Below, piece after piece: positions 12,117-24,059 of a stretch of 64,000 bases of DNA. Location of the stretch: positions 1,984,001 through 2,048,000 of the forward strand of contig JBAJFG010000362.1 in NCBI GenBank assembly GCA_037903475.1, in the 5' to 3' direction. The notes below the pieces were generated by a model. That model ran no database searches. It was not told the origin of the DNA and saw only the letters and a program-made list of their open reading frames with translations. Every line of letters begins with the position of its first letter. The first letter of the stretch is position 1. Origin of the DNA: Ancylostoma caninum (taxonomy: Eukaryota; Nematoda; Chromadorea; Rhabditida; Ancylostomatidae). The translations under genes and the position numbers were made by a program.

Positions 12117-12440
12117 GTAAAAGCACTAGCCTAAGCCTAAGCTTAAGCTAAGCCTAAGCCTAATGGTGAAAAGGGAGTTGGGGGGAGCCACTCCTGTGAA
12201 GCCTAAGCCTAAGCCTTAGGCTTCGGCTTAAACCCATGCTTAAGCATAGGATTAGGATTAGGCTTAGCTTAGGCTTAGGCTTAGGCTTAGGCTAGTGCTT
12301 TTACTTAGGCTTACAAGGTGAAGCCTATGACCTTTTATAAGGTGGCCCCCCCCCCCAACTCCCTTTTCACCCTATGCTTAAGCACGCGTTTAAGCCTGAG
12401 CCTAAGGCTTAGGCTTAGGCTTCAGAGGAGTGGCCACCCG
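12117..12440. repeat. Interstitial telomere-repeat foldback (TTAGGC)n
   Basis: AGCCTAAGCCTAAGC at 12129-12163 and its inverse, TTAGGCTTAGGCTTAGGC, at about 12251-12296 are arms of a palindrome. They are bounded by gtaaaagcactagcc and its exact inverse ggctagtgcttttac. A second nested pair is aaaagggagttgggggg against ccccccaactccctttt. TTAGGC is the canonical nematode telomere repeat. Further TTAGGC units lie at 12400-12422. Confidence 0.85.
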
Positions 12441-13514
12441 TACTCCCTTCTCACCGCATTCCGCATGTGTTAAGCTTTTGCACATACCTCAGGTGCTGCT
12501 CACTTTCTAGCGTCCCAAAGGGGCGCTAGTAACAGTATACACTTCGTTACAAGTTGTTCACCCCCCCCCCCCCTGGTACCATTCTCTGGACAGACTTAGA
12601 CTTGCTGCGGCCGGCCCGTCCTACCAGTAACTGTTGACTGACCGGGCTGCTGCTGATCACCGCTCCGCCTCCTCGACCATCACCGTCTGCCGGCTGGGCA
12701 GCAACCCGTCATCTGCTAGCACACGGGGTAGCCGTTTGGACAACCGTGCCTGGCTGCCCTCTTATCATTCAGTTTGTTATGCTGGATTCATAGTAATCCT
12801 TCATCCGTTCACTGACTGCTGACTTGAGCGGTTGAACATGTTCTCCAAAATGAAGCCACCGTCAAGCTATCACTTACATCTTTGCAAAGGATTTCCAAAT
12901 TTCGAGATTCTTCTTTTCGTACTACTTGGCTCCGCCACAGGAAGAGTGCACAAGCCTTCAGTAGTGGGGAAGCAAAATCGTCCTACGCTGGGATGCATAA
13001 GGCTTTAATCACGAAACCAAAGATGATTAAAGCGATTGCTCACCCTATAGACCAGGTAGTGTCAGAAGATGTATGACGCAAAAGTAGGATTGCTAACCCG
13101 GTCTCGTTTGGTTATGTGTTTATGACTGCTAGCCCTAGAAATGCACCCTTCAGGTGCTGGAACCTGCTGAATGCTGAACTGCTATGTAAGCTTGTTGACG
13201 CTACATCCCCACTCTGTCGGTTCCTCTTCCCTGCATCTGAATAATACTTACCCTTCTCCTTCGCTTATATACCAATGCTAGCTGTTATCATTTGTAGCTC
13301 GTTTATATCCTGACAAAACATGTAAATCAGTGATAGGGCAGCCAGGCACGGTTTTCCAAATGGCATTTCTCCGAGCCCACCTATGGCCAGCAGAGGGCCG
13401 GCCATAGCTTTTTTTAATTTCGGGGCGACCAGCCTGCTTTTTCGTCGTGAAAGTTGGTTCGTGATGATAGCGATGTGATAAAAGATGAAGATGTCAGCGG
13501 AATGAATGAGATCA

Positions 13515-13612
13515 GTAGCACAGATAGCCGAGTGGGCAAAGCAGCGGGCCGTCAATCAGTCATGAACAAAGGCCAGGTTGCTTCAAATTCAATAATGGAA
13601 GAGAACTGGCAC
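13515..13612 (+). mobile_element. Possible tRNA-derived SINE
   Basis: An A-box-like TAGCCGAGTGG lies near 13526 and a degenerate B-box-like GGTTGCTTCAAATTC follows about 50 bp later. Spacing and motifs suggest a tRNA-derived promoter. No cloverleaf could be folded by eye, so this is not called as a tRNA. Confidence 0.35.
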
Positions 13613-14422
13613 TTCGAAAACGTGGAGGGACATTGTAAATAGCCATCTCCCATAACTACCTATGAGAATTTGTTTATTTGTGTCGCTTTTGTATTCCGGT
13701 GGATCATTGTGGATCGATAATGACGTCGAATCTGCTTCTCTTTTAATCACAACAGAAAGCAAACACTGGCCTAGATGTCAGTGATTGCTAGTTCTCCGGG
13801 AGCTGTAGGCAACGCTCTTACATACACTCAGTTTGGAGCAGCAGCGTCTGTGCGCTCTTGATTTGGAACGAGTCCGCCTAAGCAAGGTTCCATCTTCGAA
13901 AGGCACACTCCATTACTGCCGACCAGGCTCTGATCCTGTTATTCTCAGTAATAGTATAGATGGACCAGCCTTGCGGGGTGTCCAAGTCGTTGAGCTCGTT
14001 ACGGTTATCATGTCTATTTGGTCTTGTAGTCTAGGAAGAACCATCGAGAGATTCGCCAACTACTGCTACTGCCGCGTGAAGCTCATATCTGTGCGAAGTG
14101 CAACAGTCGACGCCGAGCACCTGAAACTTTGATACTCACCTTTTTGGTATACACATGCTTGGAGAAGAACTCTCGCTCTGTAGGTGACCGCGTAGGAGCG
14201 AGTATGTATTGTAGAATAACCATACTTGTTGTGTAATTGGGGCTTGTTTTTGTTTTTAAGACTATCATCATGTATATCAACGCTTCGCCTGCACGCTTTG
14301 CGGCCTCGTGGATGTAACAGTAAACGAAAATAGTCTGAAGTCTAGTGTCAATGCATCTGATGGGCGAATGTGCTTGTCTATACGCTGTTTGATAGGAAAT
14401 TTTGCTTGGCAAAACGATTCTT

Positions 14423-14574
14423 TTACACATTTGCGACAATCTGCTCAACCGGTTGACACTCATGGTGCGCATGGGACCGCGTACACAACCGGTTGGGCAC
14501 AAATGCATGCTTAGGGGACCGCCCGTGTCCCATGCGGCACGCTATACCGAGAGCGTAAGGTCGCAAATGTGTTA
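14423..14574. mobile_element. MITE with TTAcacatttgcgac ends (piggyBac-like)
   Basis: TTACACATTTGCGAC at the left is matched by GTCGCAAATGTGTTAA at the right. The interior holds an internal duplication (caaccggttg twice). The right end is in TTAA and the left in a degenerate TTTTA. It resembles the element at 22244-22400 in termini and interior (the 'gggcacaaatgcatgctt' against 'tgcacaaacacatgctt' stretch). Confidence 0.7.
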
Positions 14575-15087
14575 ACAATCAACAACTATTGATAATTTTG
14601 CCACCCAATATTGTTTGCAAAAGATTCTATAGGGAATACAGATTTTGGCTCTCTGGCAAAATAAAAGCCGGGAAGTTGACTGCCTGAACGTTTGACGTGA
14701 TAAAATTTTGGATTCATTTTCTCCAGGCTCTCTTTTTCGATACCAAGTATTTTGATACGTTTATATAAGCTGCGCCGAAATTATCTGCGCGTACACATTT
14801 CAGTCCCAAATACGGACGGTCGAGCAGATTCATGGGGTCATTCGCAAGCGCGTTTGCTTGAGCCATCTCTACTCTAGACAACAGTTTGTTTTCCAGGCCG
14901 CTCAATTCCCTGCCTATATAGAGCTGAAGAAGTCCATATTTCGCGACCCATGATTTGCGGGGTTCTTACCAGGATTCTTTCTAGGATTCTAAAGGGCGAC
15001 AACGACAACGAGCACCAGTTGAAACTTTGTCAATCACGAGTTAAACAGGCAATACCTGGATCAGCAGGACCAGTAGCCGGTAAGGTA

Positions 15088-15282
15088 GCCGCTATACTCC
15101 TCGAGAAGTATAGCACCTTGCGTCGCCGTCGCCGGCGACGACGGCCGCCAATGTTGGCGACCCCTCACAATCGATACGCACCGGCGCCGCAGTCGCCAAC
15201 ATTGGCGGCCGCCGATGTTGGCGATTGCCAGTCGCCGGCGACGGCGACGTAAGGTGCTACAGTCCTCGAGGACTATAGCGGC
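15088..15282. mobile_element. GC-rich hairpin MITE, about 195 bp
   Basis: GCCGCTATACTCCTCGAG at the left mirrors CTCGAGGACTATAGCGGC at the right. Inner arms tcgccgtcgccggcgac/gtcgccggcgacggcga and ccgccaatgttggcga/tcgccaacattggcgg extend the pairing over most of the element. No coding capacity. Confidence 0.8.
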
Positions 15283-16368
15283 AGTGTAAGACCAGTAAGT
15301 TTCACGAGCTCCCGTGCCAGCAATGATCTCCGAAATCTTTCATGGAGCGCGCGAAATGGCACCTGCCAGCTGATTGGGCGCTGGTTTCGGGTAGAATTGT
15401 CTTATGTTAACCTATTATCCGCCAATTTGGGCTTGTACTACATTGTTGTGGCCTAATCCACTTCCTTTTACCTAGTATTGATTCAGGTAATCTCTCTTTT
15501 CACCGAACTCCCCCAATTCCTCAATTTATTGGTGCGTTATTTAGTTGCATAAACACTATCCAAGGCTTTATTTTCCCCTTGAATCACGTGTGTATGATGA
15601 AATTCTTATTTTCTTTCTGTTTTTGCCAATTCTTTCCACAAGAAGTTGCCTAACTAATTAAATATCCAACTGCATTGAGAAAATAGGTGGAAATGATGGC
15701 AGCGAGATCGACTTTTTTGCTCGACTCCTGCCCTTCAACTCGACCACCCTGCTTTAATATAGCATCTCGAAACCGTCCTTTTTATGTGTTTTGACAAATT
15801 TGAACAGTTTAGCCATGTTCCTCATAGTGAAAAACTAACGCTGAAATCGCGGTGATTGAATTTTCCGCAGGTGCTGCCTCGAAAGAGGAACCCGTGAGAT
15901 TGCGAAGAGAGAGAGTAACGAAAACAACCTAGATGAGCGAAAAACTGGGAAAATTTATCATCTGACCGAACTTCAACCAATTTCTTCTTCTAGAGTGGAA
16001 CTCAATCAATTTCCGAGAGGCATGACATTGCTGTAAGAATTATCTCTTTAGACATTCGTATACATAAGTCCGAGACCCTCCACTCTTCCGCCTCCTCCTC
16101 GTGACGTTTTGCATCCAATACAAAGCACAGAATTCGCAACATTATTTAGAAATGTCATGTAGAGACTATGTGCAAAGCTAATTAAAGACATGTTGATTGA
16201 ATATGTGCTAACCTTTTCACAAGAACACCAAATAAAAAGAGCAATTTCTTTTCTAACATTATACACTTTGAATTCGTTTATCCTTAACATTCGGTAATCG
16301 ATGACTATTGCAGAACATTGAATATTTTCCATTCGAATTATATATAGAACACTGGTAACGCATCTAAC

Positions 16369-17083
16369 TCATAATGTTTCTCCAGTGGATTTTTCTTTGC
16401 TCTTGCTTCCTTTCAACGCTACAACGCCTTCTTTCGATTTAGGATTGGCGCTTTCTTTGCTCTTGCTCCCTGCCGATATCACAATGCCTTCTTTCGATCT
16501 AGGATTGACGCTGCCTTTGCTCTTGCTCCCTGCCGATATCACAATGCCTTCTTTCGATCTAGGATTGGCGCTTTCCTTTGATGCTGTCTTGTTTTTTTCC
16601 TTAGAACCGCTGCTATTTTTCAGCAAGGAGATTTCTGTCCTAGGTGCAAACTTGCCAACAATTTTCAAAGTGCTTTTCATCGGTGCAGATTTCAGAGTGC
16701 TTTTCACCGGTGCAGAAATACTCCTTCTTGTTGCGATCGTGATTTTTGGCTGGGCTGAGCTGCTTTTTACTAGTGCGGGTCTAGTTTTCACAGTCCCCAA
16801 GTTAATCTTGTCCTTTCCCGATTTTGCCTTTTTCTGCATCTGTTCAGCCCTAGCCATTCTGAAAAATTCTTCACGCTCGACTTGCATCGCTGTCCTGGGC
16901 GTTAGTGGTAACGGTGTGGTGGGCACGGAAAGAGGTGCTGTTCGTACTATGGGTCTATCGACCAGGATCGCAGGTTCATACAATCTTGTTACTGCCGAAG
17001 ACAATCTTATCGCTAGACAAGCACCAATTAGGAACAGTTGAATGAGAACGAATCCCAAAACGACGAAGCAGACAACGATTATC
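16369..17083 (-). CDS. Lysine-rich single-TM protein, 3' exon
   Basis: The exon begins after a good acceptor (tttacag) at 17083 and runs open for 237 codons to a TGA. It starts with a hydrophobic helix (IIVVCFVVLGFVLIQLFLIG), followed by a Ser/Thr/Pro-rich stretch and then a Lys/Ser-rich C-terminal half. The tail carries at least three tandem repeats of about 19-20 residues with core NPRSKEGIVISAGSKSK. No known catalytic domain is visible. It could be a signal-anchor or type II membrane protein with a basic tail. A first exon upstream was not identified with certainty; 20479-20672 is a candidate but is 3.4 kb away. The DNA repeat behind the protein repeat is nearly identical between copies, suggesting recent expansion. 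Confidence 0.55.
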
Positions 17084-17317
17084 CTGTAAATAGATGGTGT
17101 AAACTTGAATTACAAGCTAAGATAAGTTCATATCTTCCTATGCAGACAATGATAGGTCGTCCCCGCCACACTGACGAGTTTCCGGGAGGACCTAACTCTT
17201 GAGCCTACCCCTATATGGAACAGGGAACGAAACGGGCAAATAGGTAATATTCCTTAATAAATTTCCTAGTCCTTTTGAAACGAAACTCCACATAACATTA
17301 ATCATTTAATTGAAGTA

Positions 17318-17581
17318 CAGTGAGCGTAGATAGAAAAGCGTTTTCCGCGGATCTGGAGAGTACGCAGCGCGACCGCTCCGCTCGCGCTGGAATCACCGTC
17401 ATAATAGCAAATCAGGATTTTTTCATAATTTTTTGTATTTTTTATTTCACCTATCAACTAGAGCTAACTAACCATCAAGAAAACCCTATGGCTTGCTATC
17501 ACGGCGACGATTCCAGCGTGAGTGGGGCGCGCCGCATGCTTGCCGAGTCAGTGAACAGCGCACTTCCACAGACGCTCACTC
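17318..17581. mobile_element. TA-flanked MITE, relative of 6702-6973
   Basis: CAGTGAGCGTAGA at the left and, inverted, GAGTGAGCGTCTG at the right, flanked by TA on both sides. It shares 'acgcagcgcgaccg' with the 6702 element. Both arms include 'cgctggaatc' and 'gtgatagcaa' in inverted orientation. Confidence 0.7.
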
Positions 17582-17658
17582 TATTGCTGACAACAAGCAG
17601 TACTCAACTGATTTTTTGCATCTTTCTTCAATACTTCGTCATCATAGATAATTATCTT

Positions 17659-18260
17659 ACGAGGGTGGTTTGAAAAGTTTCCGGAATGACAAAAAAAAAC
17701 AAATCTAGTGCACTCAATATTTTATTCAATAACTCAATCCCTTCGAAGCTCAACGCACATGGTCCGGTCTCTTTTTAATTTTTCATTCCCCATCGAAATT
17801 GAATTTTTATGGAGCACTCAGAATAACCGGAGAAAGCCAGGATCAGTTCGTCTTCTAATCGGGACCTTGTCCTTAACGGGAAGTAGTTAAGATCCCAAGA
17901 CAGATACAGGTACGAGGAAGCCAATGCAGAAATATCATTGAATGAGGTGGAATTTTGGGTTCTATTATTACAAGTTTTTTTATGAGCCATAACACCTGTT
18001 TGAGCGGTCATGCTGACATGGAGAGACAATTCGTTTTTCGTTCAAATATGCGCATGCCGCTCGAGTTACCACAGCTAAAGCTTCTAAAAATCTCGGCTAA
18101 TATTCAGTTGCAATGGCTTCTCCACCATTCCCTTGGAACTCCCAAAAACAAACGCCGTCACCATTTCACCTCAGTGAACGTGAACGGTACGTTCTTCTTG
18201 GGAATCCATTCTTCGGACCTAACCTCCTGTTTTCATTGCATCTTCTGTGACTAAAGTGTG
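17659..18260 (-). mobile_element. Mariner-like transposon relic
   Basis: TACGAGGGTGGTTTGAAAAG at 17658-17677 looks like a mariner terminal repeat. On the minus strand the frames read EMVTAFVFGSSKGM (compare the family's 'MxTVFWDSxGI'), then SYLYLSWDLNYFPL (compare 'PYSPDLAPSDYFLF') and FEGIELLNKILSAL near the 3' end. Stops and frame changes separate these blocks. The opposite terminal repeat was not found. Confidence 0.45.
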
Positions 18261-18826
18261 GCGCTTAATCTGGTCTTCAATATCAATATCTTCAACATCA
18301 CAGTTTCAATTTCAAATCCAATTCAACCACTCAGAATAATTTTTTTGATTTTCATGCTGATTGCGTTTTCGTTCGAGACTAAGCAAATGCGGCACTCATT
18401 TTTGAAAACGTTTTTTTTTCAAATTAGTTCGTCGGGTAAAATAAAAACCAATGACTAATAATAGATCCACTAGGTTATCTGATTTAGCATGCATTTGTAT
18501 TGTATCTTTCAAATCCTTGTCAACGACTTCATTCACTTTTCTGGTGTGGTCACCTTTTCTTCCACTATTTTGCACATGGTTTCCTGTTTGCTCGCGTCTC
18601 GCTACGCTTGGTTTTCAGAACCCAGAAATTATGGTTTAGAAATGAAGGCGATGATCCTCCAAAATCAGCATCCAAGTGCTGTTCGGTTAACTTGCAGCTT
18701 TCTCTTCCAGTTAAAAAAAATTAACGACCACTTAAATTCAGCACTTATCTCTAACAGAGCATAGTCGTAGTTGCTTGACTTGTTCCCTTTGTCAAAAGTA
18801 GAGAATTTGTCAGATCGATTTGAAAT

Positions 18827-19090
18827 TCACAGATATTTCATGTGAAGGACTCTCAAACAGAACTGCATTAAAATTTTTGAAAAAGAAGAACTCCTTGGTG
18901 ATGATCCCCGAAAACTTTTCAAACGGCCCTCGTACACCTCAGCTTCAGCTAATACAGGGTGCGGCTTAAATAGTGTGTCAAACTTTGTCGCAAAGTCCAT
19001 CTCCATTGCGGAAAAGCTCTTTACCCTAACTTTCATATTTGAAATTGTTATCCCTTCGCCTGCATTGTCTTCAGGTTTTGTAACCTCATA
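18827..19090 (-). CDS. Unassigned exon, about 85 residues
   Basis: Open from about 19090 on the minus strand, reading VTKPEDNAGEGITISNMKV, then SAMEMDFATKFDTLF and EVYEGRLKSF. The block 'MEMDF...RL' faintly recalls the ligand-binding region of pentameric ligand-gated channels, but no Cys loop is seen and the match is too weak to name. It may be a pseudogene fragment or an exon of an unrecognised gene. Confidence 0.25.
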   Translation of the reverse strand, partial: YEVTKPEDNAGEGITISNMKVRVKSFSAMEMDFATKFDTLFKPHPVLAEAEVYEGRLKSFRGSSPRSSSFSKILMQFCLRVLHMKYL

Positions 19091-20478
19091 TCAACGTTCC
19101 ACGTTATAATACGATCGAATTTCGAAAAAACAAAGATCGCGCTATGAAGCATCACCGCACAATCTTGATTCTTGATCGCCTATTTTTTTGCCGCAATATA
19201 ACTACACCATCCAATTTGTAGTACGATGCTTGGCTGTTGAAGGGCTTGTTTCCATACACATGCCACACACATTTCACATTCCTGCAGTTCGATAAAATCC
19301 ACGAGAAACGAACCTATTGCAAAACTGCGAGGTGGGAGAGTTAGGTGCACACAGGGCCGTGACCTTTGCAATGGGTTATGAATTCACCTGCTAATGAGGA
19401 AGTCCAGACGGAACATTACAAGCACTAGGAGCAGCATGTTCACAACGAAGCGCATCAACACGGGAGAATGCATAATTTAGTTATGTTACCTTGGAGGGCC
19501 GCAAAAGTTAGGCGCCTTTGGACAATGATCTTTTTTCCAATGTGGAACAGCTTCATCAGCGAAAATCGCGTAGTGTAAGGGCAGTTCTTCAAGACATTAG
19601 ATGGAGTAGGAAAAGCCTCCCTCGCAGATCATATCTGACCTTTATCATCACTGAAGCTAATGTTTCTGAAAGTGACCATATGCCTCAGGTCGACGTTGAA
19701 TTAAAGTTGGAAAAACAGATCTTTGGTGGGAAGAAGGGCAGTTTTGTAAAATAGGTATAGCTGCTAGTTCACCTGTAAAAAATGGGTCCGCTAGGGCAGC
19801 AGTGCTTCAAGAAACGAGGCGCAGAAGACAAAGTGACCGTTGGCGCTCCAACTCCACGAACTCGTAACGGCGGAGGAATCGTGCGTAAACTTCCTTGACA
19901 TGGATCATATAGATGTGTCAACTGGTAATCGTAGAGGTGTGCACTTGCGCTCACTAACCCACTGCCGCCATGAATCTGGGATTGCTCACAGGAAAGAAGG
20001 AGGAAGAAAACCTCAGAAATTTTTCGGGTCTCAATGATCGTACATGCCCTAAGTCTAACCTCCGCCGCAAAAGCAGGAGGAGACCACGATAGACGTTTCC
20101 TAATGTGTTTGATTTGTAAGAGTTTAGGTAAATATTATAATATTGAACGGCAATTAGAGTTTTAGCTTCTGTGAAAAAAGTTATCAACACCTATTTTGAC
20201 ACAGTATTTATGCCGCATCCTGTACATCCCCAAGTAGGAGTTGACAAAAACTTCCAAATTTTTTGTCTTCAGCGCATTTCGTTTTAGCAAACAATTTTTC
20301 AAAGTTTTGACAGACTGTGTAGCTTTCCAAATAGTCTGGAAGTGTCACTTACGGGTCTACTTGCTCAGCATCACCTCTAGTTGCTTGTTGTTGGACATAA
20401 GGAGTCTCTTTTTCTATGATAGAGGTTTTCTGGGATGAAACATATGAGGTAACCTAGCAGAAACTTACCTTTAATTTT

Positions 20479-20672
20479 TTCGGTTGTTAGAAGCTGCGAC
20501 GTTGACTCTGCCTTGCGCGCGATGTTTGGAATTGGTGCGAAGAGTGGCGGTGGTCTAGTCTTGCGTCTTGGTGGTGGTTTAGTCTTGCGTCTTTTTGGTG
20601 GTTTAGTCTTGCGTATTACTCCGAAGGATTGCGGGGGTGGCTCTGCATTGCGCACTTTCCTGGTCATTGCTG
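20479..20672 (-). CDS. Basic proline-rich exon with repeats
   Basis: Bounded by a clear acceptor (tttttcag) and donor (AAAG|GTAAGT). It encodes an ATG near its 5' edge and then repeats of the form RKTKPPPRRKTRPPP, a low-complexity cationic segment. It may be the first coding exon of the gene ending at 16369, or a separate gene. No domain is recognised. Confidence 0.4.
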
Positions 20673-21309
20673 AAAAAACGTTAGCTAGTCTTCATATCAT
20701 TCTATTTCAACGAGGGAATTCATCAATTATAGTTAAAGATGTAATAATCTAGAACAATCTAAATAACGTTAATCCCCTACTCATCAATCCAAGCCTACTA
20801 CTACGTTATCAGTAGGTCCCTTATCCAGGGAACTGCTCGAAGAAGTTGCCTTCCAAAATGGGATTCCTTCTCATCCTCGTGCAAATCGCGAGCCTACACA
20901 CGATCAACGTAAATATCTTTCAGATTCCACTCTGTAGTTCCGGATGTGCGAAGTACTTTTCGAGTCAGATGGACTTGTAGTACACATATAGATGCTGGAC
21001 TTTAGACTAAAAATTATGCACCAAATTTTATGATACCAACCTGATCGTCCGGCTGACGCCAGAGTGTCAGGCTTCTTTTCGTGCTCGCTTCGCTCGCATA
21101 TTTTCATTGTCCTCAGATAAGATTAGTGCATTTGGATGAACAGACACTATCCACAGAGAAGTATTCTTTACCGCGGTTCATGAAACCATTGACGCACTAT
21201 GGACAACTCCTTTCCAACAATTTGTGGTAAAGCATTTCGGTTCGCTGTGGTGGACGTAAATAAAAAATAAAAATTTGAAGTAAAAATTGACCAAGAAAGT
21301 GCAAACTGG

Positions 21310-21475
21310 GATTGTACCTGAACACCGGCGCATTCTCATCACGCCGTTGGACCCGACTCCAGGCGTTTTCCCACTTTTGGACGCCGCCGCACCCTTATCA
21401 TGGCGTTGGACCCGACTCCAGGCGTTTCCCTATTTTCTAAACGCCGGCGCACCCCTATCACAGCGCTGGACTATC
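21310..21475. repeat. Minisatellite, period about 62 bp, about 2.7 copies
   Basis: Units contain cgttggacccgactccaggc, then gtttccc.atttt, then acgccggcgcac.c. The reverse complement matches units of the array at 11449-11710 (ggattcgagcc-type against ggacccgactcc-type), so both arrays belong to one dispersed family. Confidence 0.65.
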
Positions 21476-22243
21476 GTCTTTCTGTTTCCTCCTTTTCGTT
21501 ATAAAAGCACCCTATCTGTCTCTTCCCTTTTACGGTTCTGTAATCACAGGCCTATCTCATTCATTCCAACTGTGGTGAAAACAACTGTCGGCCATTAACA
21601 TGCTCTAACATTACTGAAGTGGCCCGAAATACCTGTAATTCAAGGCAAAAATCAAAATTTACCACAGTTTCGTACATAACTCAACATGCTGAACACACTG
21701 GTGTAGGTATTTTCCGTTTTTGGTGGCTGGTTCGCATGCACACACACATGAGCTGTCAATTAAGAAGAAGTAAGATAGCATTTACGCCCGAAATGTTCCT
21801 ATTCGAGTACTCAAATTATGCAAAAAGAACCTGATGGTATTATTACTGATATATTATCGGATTCATGGGTTCCTTAGAGAAGTCCCAGAAACATGATCAA
21901 ATACAAAGGATGAGTCACATCTCACATAGAAAGGACGGCTTTTCTTTTATTTCCATGTGTGTACGAAAGAAACAGAGCTGTTACAAGAACTAACCAGATA
22001 GAAACTCTTCAATGCAAGTAGTTACTTGACTGTAATTTGCAGAGAACGTAGAATTTTCCCACAATGCCTGAATTGATATTCTGCTCTCCATTGAGGTCTT
22101 CATTCTATTTCTCGGAAAAAGAGCATTTTCACGGTTTAAGTGCTCTTTGCGCAACAGTAATGCGTCGTGTACGTGGTCAACGTTTGGACAGCACTATTTG
22201 TGATAAATTTGATATGAATCCGTAGCCACCTAGTTAATGTGAT

Positions 22244-22400
22244 TTAACACGTTCGCGATAACGCGCACGACGGTCGAGCATGCAATGTCTGGCATGTAGG
22301 ACCACGCGCACGACCGGTCGTGCACAAACACATGCTTGAGCGAGCCAGCGCGGCCCACGTGCCAGTGTATGTCGAAATCGCATTGTCGGGAACGAGTTAA
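22244..22400. mobile_element. TTAA-flanked MITE (piggyBac-like)
   Basis: Begins TTAACACGTTCGCGATAA and ends TTGTCGGGAACGAGTTAA, so the terminal repeats are inverted and sit in TTAA, the piggyBac target duplication. Interior GC-rich, with repeated gcgcacgac-ggtcg. Related to 14423-14574. Confidence 0.75.
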
Positions 22401-24059
22401 TTAGGTCAAAAGAAGTTTTTGGTGATAAGGTACGTTGTTCTTCGTACTAGAATTATAAAAGCGGTACAGGGAAGATTACAGAGTGAATGCTTGCCGAGGC
22501 AGTCAGAGCTGACGAATTGTATGCAATCAATGGATCATTTGGTGAGGAGATCTCCCCTCAAGCTGCAAGCGGCGATTGTTGTAGCAGCGGTTAGGCGTTC
22601 TAGGTTACAGATTTTGAGCCGTAGCCGTCTACTACGTGCTCGTGCGAACATGAAAACGAGCGCTGCTAATCGGCCGTTTCAAAGAGCAACGTGCCAACAA
22701 GTTCCGCCCACACATAGATCGTGGTTGATCATGGTTGCTTTTGCAAGAGGAGATGCTATGAGATGGGATTAAATGCAGCCTGCAGCCCTGTACACTACGT
22801 GTACATTACCTTATTACGCCAGCTATCAGCATACGTAGATGCAATCTTCAAAAATATCGTGCCTATGCAATCGGGAGACGCACCATAATCGTCTCCAAAT
22901 TTGATGAACAGTAGTCGGTCGAACACAAACACTCCACTGATTTGTAGCCTAATTGTAACTCACAGCTCTCTTCTACCTAAAATTGCTTGCCGGAGTACGC
23001 AGTTCATAGCACCTGCTGATTCTACCTTATTTGCTCGTCTCATTGATAATTTTGGAAGATTCTCCGGAATTGAACAAGGAATCTTTATGTGTAGGACACA
23101 ATGCGCCAAATTGCTGAACCATTCCTGAAGCATAGATCTTTATCATCCTGAAGCATTCATCTTCATCAACGTACCTTGTCCATGAAAGTTTTGGAAGTAA
23201 AGAACAATCCATCCACGTCTTCTTTTATGCTTCCTCCGTTTGTCACCATACATCTAATACATGTAGAAGTGCGAAACATTTGTGCAAGCAGAAGAGCTAC
23301 TGAAAAAAATTTCCCAAACAATTCCAAGGCTTCAAATGCAAGAGGGACGCTGCAATATTGGGCGCTGCTGGTTTTGATATTTTGTTTATACTTTTCGGAA
23401 TTAAAGCAAAACATCAGCTACCACCAATGCCCGACAACTACAGCGTCCAGCCATGCTGCTTGGCTGCATAGGTGGTGAGGCGCGGCAAAACAGATGAGGC
23501 TTTTCAGTGGTGCAAAAATGATTGACGGGCACAGCACTGAATATTTTTTATCAATATCGGCACGATCCGCAAACATGAGCAACTTTGTTGTGTATGTTGG
23601 CACAACATAACTACTTACTCAGACATTCGAGCAGCTCAGGGAGCAGCAATTTTGCAATCGCTATTGATATAGTCCCGCGGACGCGAAAAATCGGCCAAAA
23701 TGGAACTACGTTATCAATAGTGCTGGAAATCAGTGGCAGTATCGTGATATTGTATGCCAAGAGGGGAAGACGATATCACGATGCTGCCGATCTCAAATCT
23801 GAGTCGTCGCGGGCATTTCGAAAATGCCATCTGCGTTCGCAAGAGGATGGCCATTTTTCGAAATTCGCTTCACCATTCTTCATTTTGTCTTGTGTTTCGT
23901 GTCGCTGTTCGTCGTGTTCTTGTTTGTTTCCGTTTCTTTCGTGTTCTTTTCGCCTAAACTATCGTGATTGCTTGTTTTGACTTAAATGTAACCGTTTTTC
24001 GAGCATGCGACTAGCTGGAGAGGCCAGGTTCACGGACGTTTTCGACATTGAAGTGGTCG

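Noticed and set aside
12117..12440. A chromosome end
   Set aside because: Sequence continues on both sides, and the telomere repeats face each other as palindrome arms.
22419..22772. 117-codon plus-strand frame
   Set aside because: No splice signals, no motif and unremarkable composition directly beside a MITE.
23027..23414. Minus-strand frames with Cys pairs (CIRCMVTNGG)
   Set aside because: A possible donor and acceptor exist, but the joined frame stops soon and no family is recognised; too weak to list as a gene.
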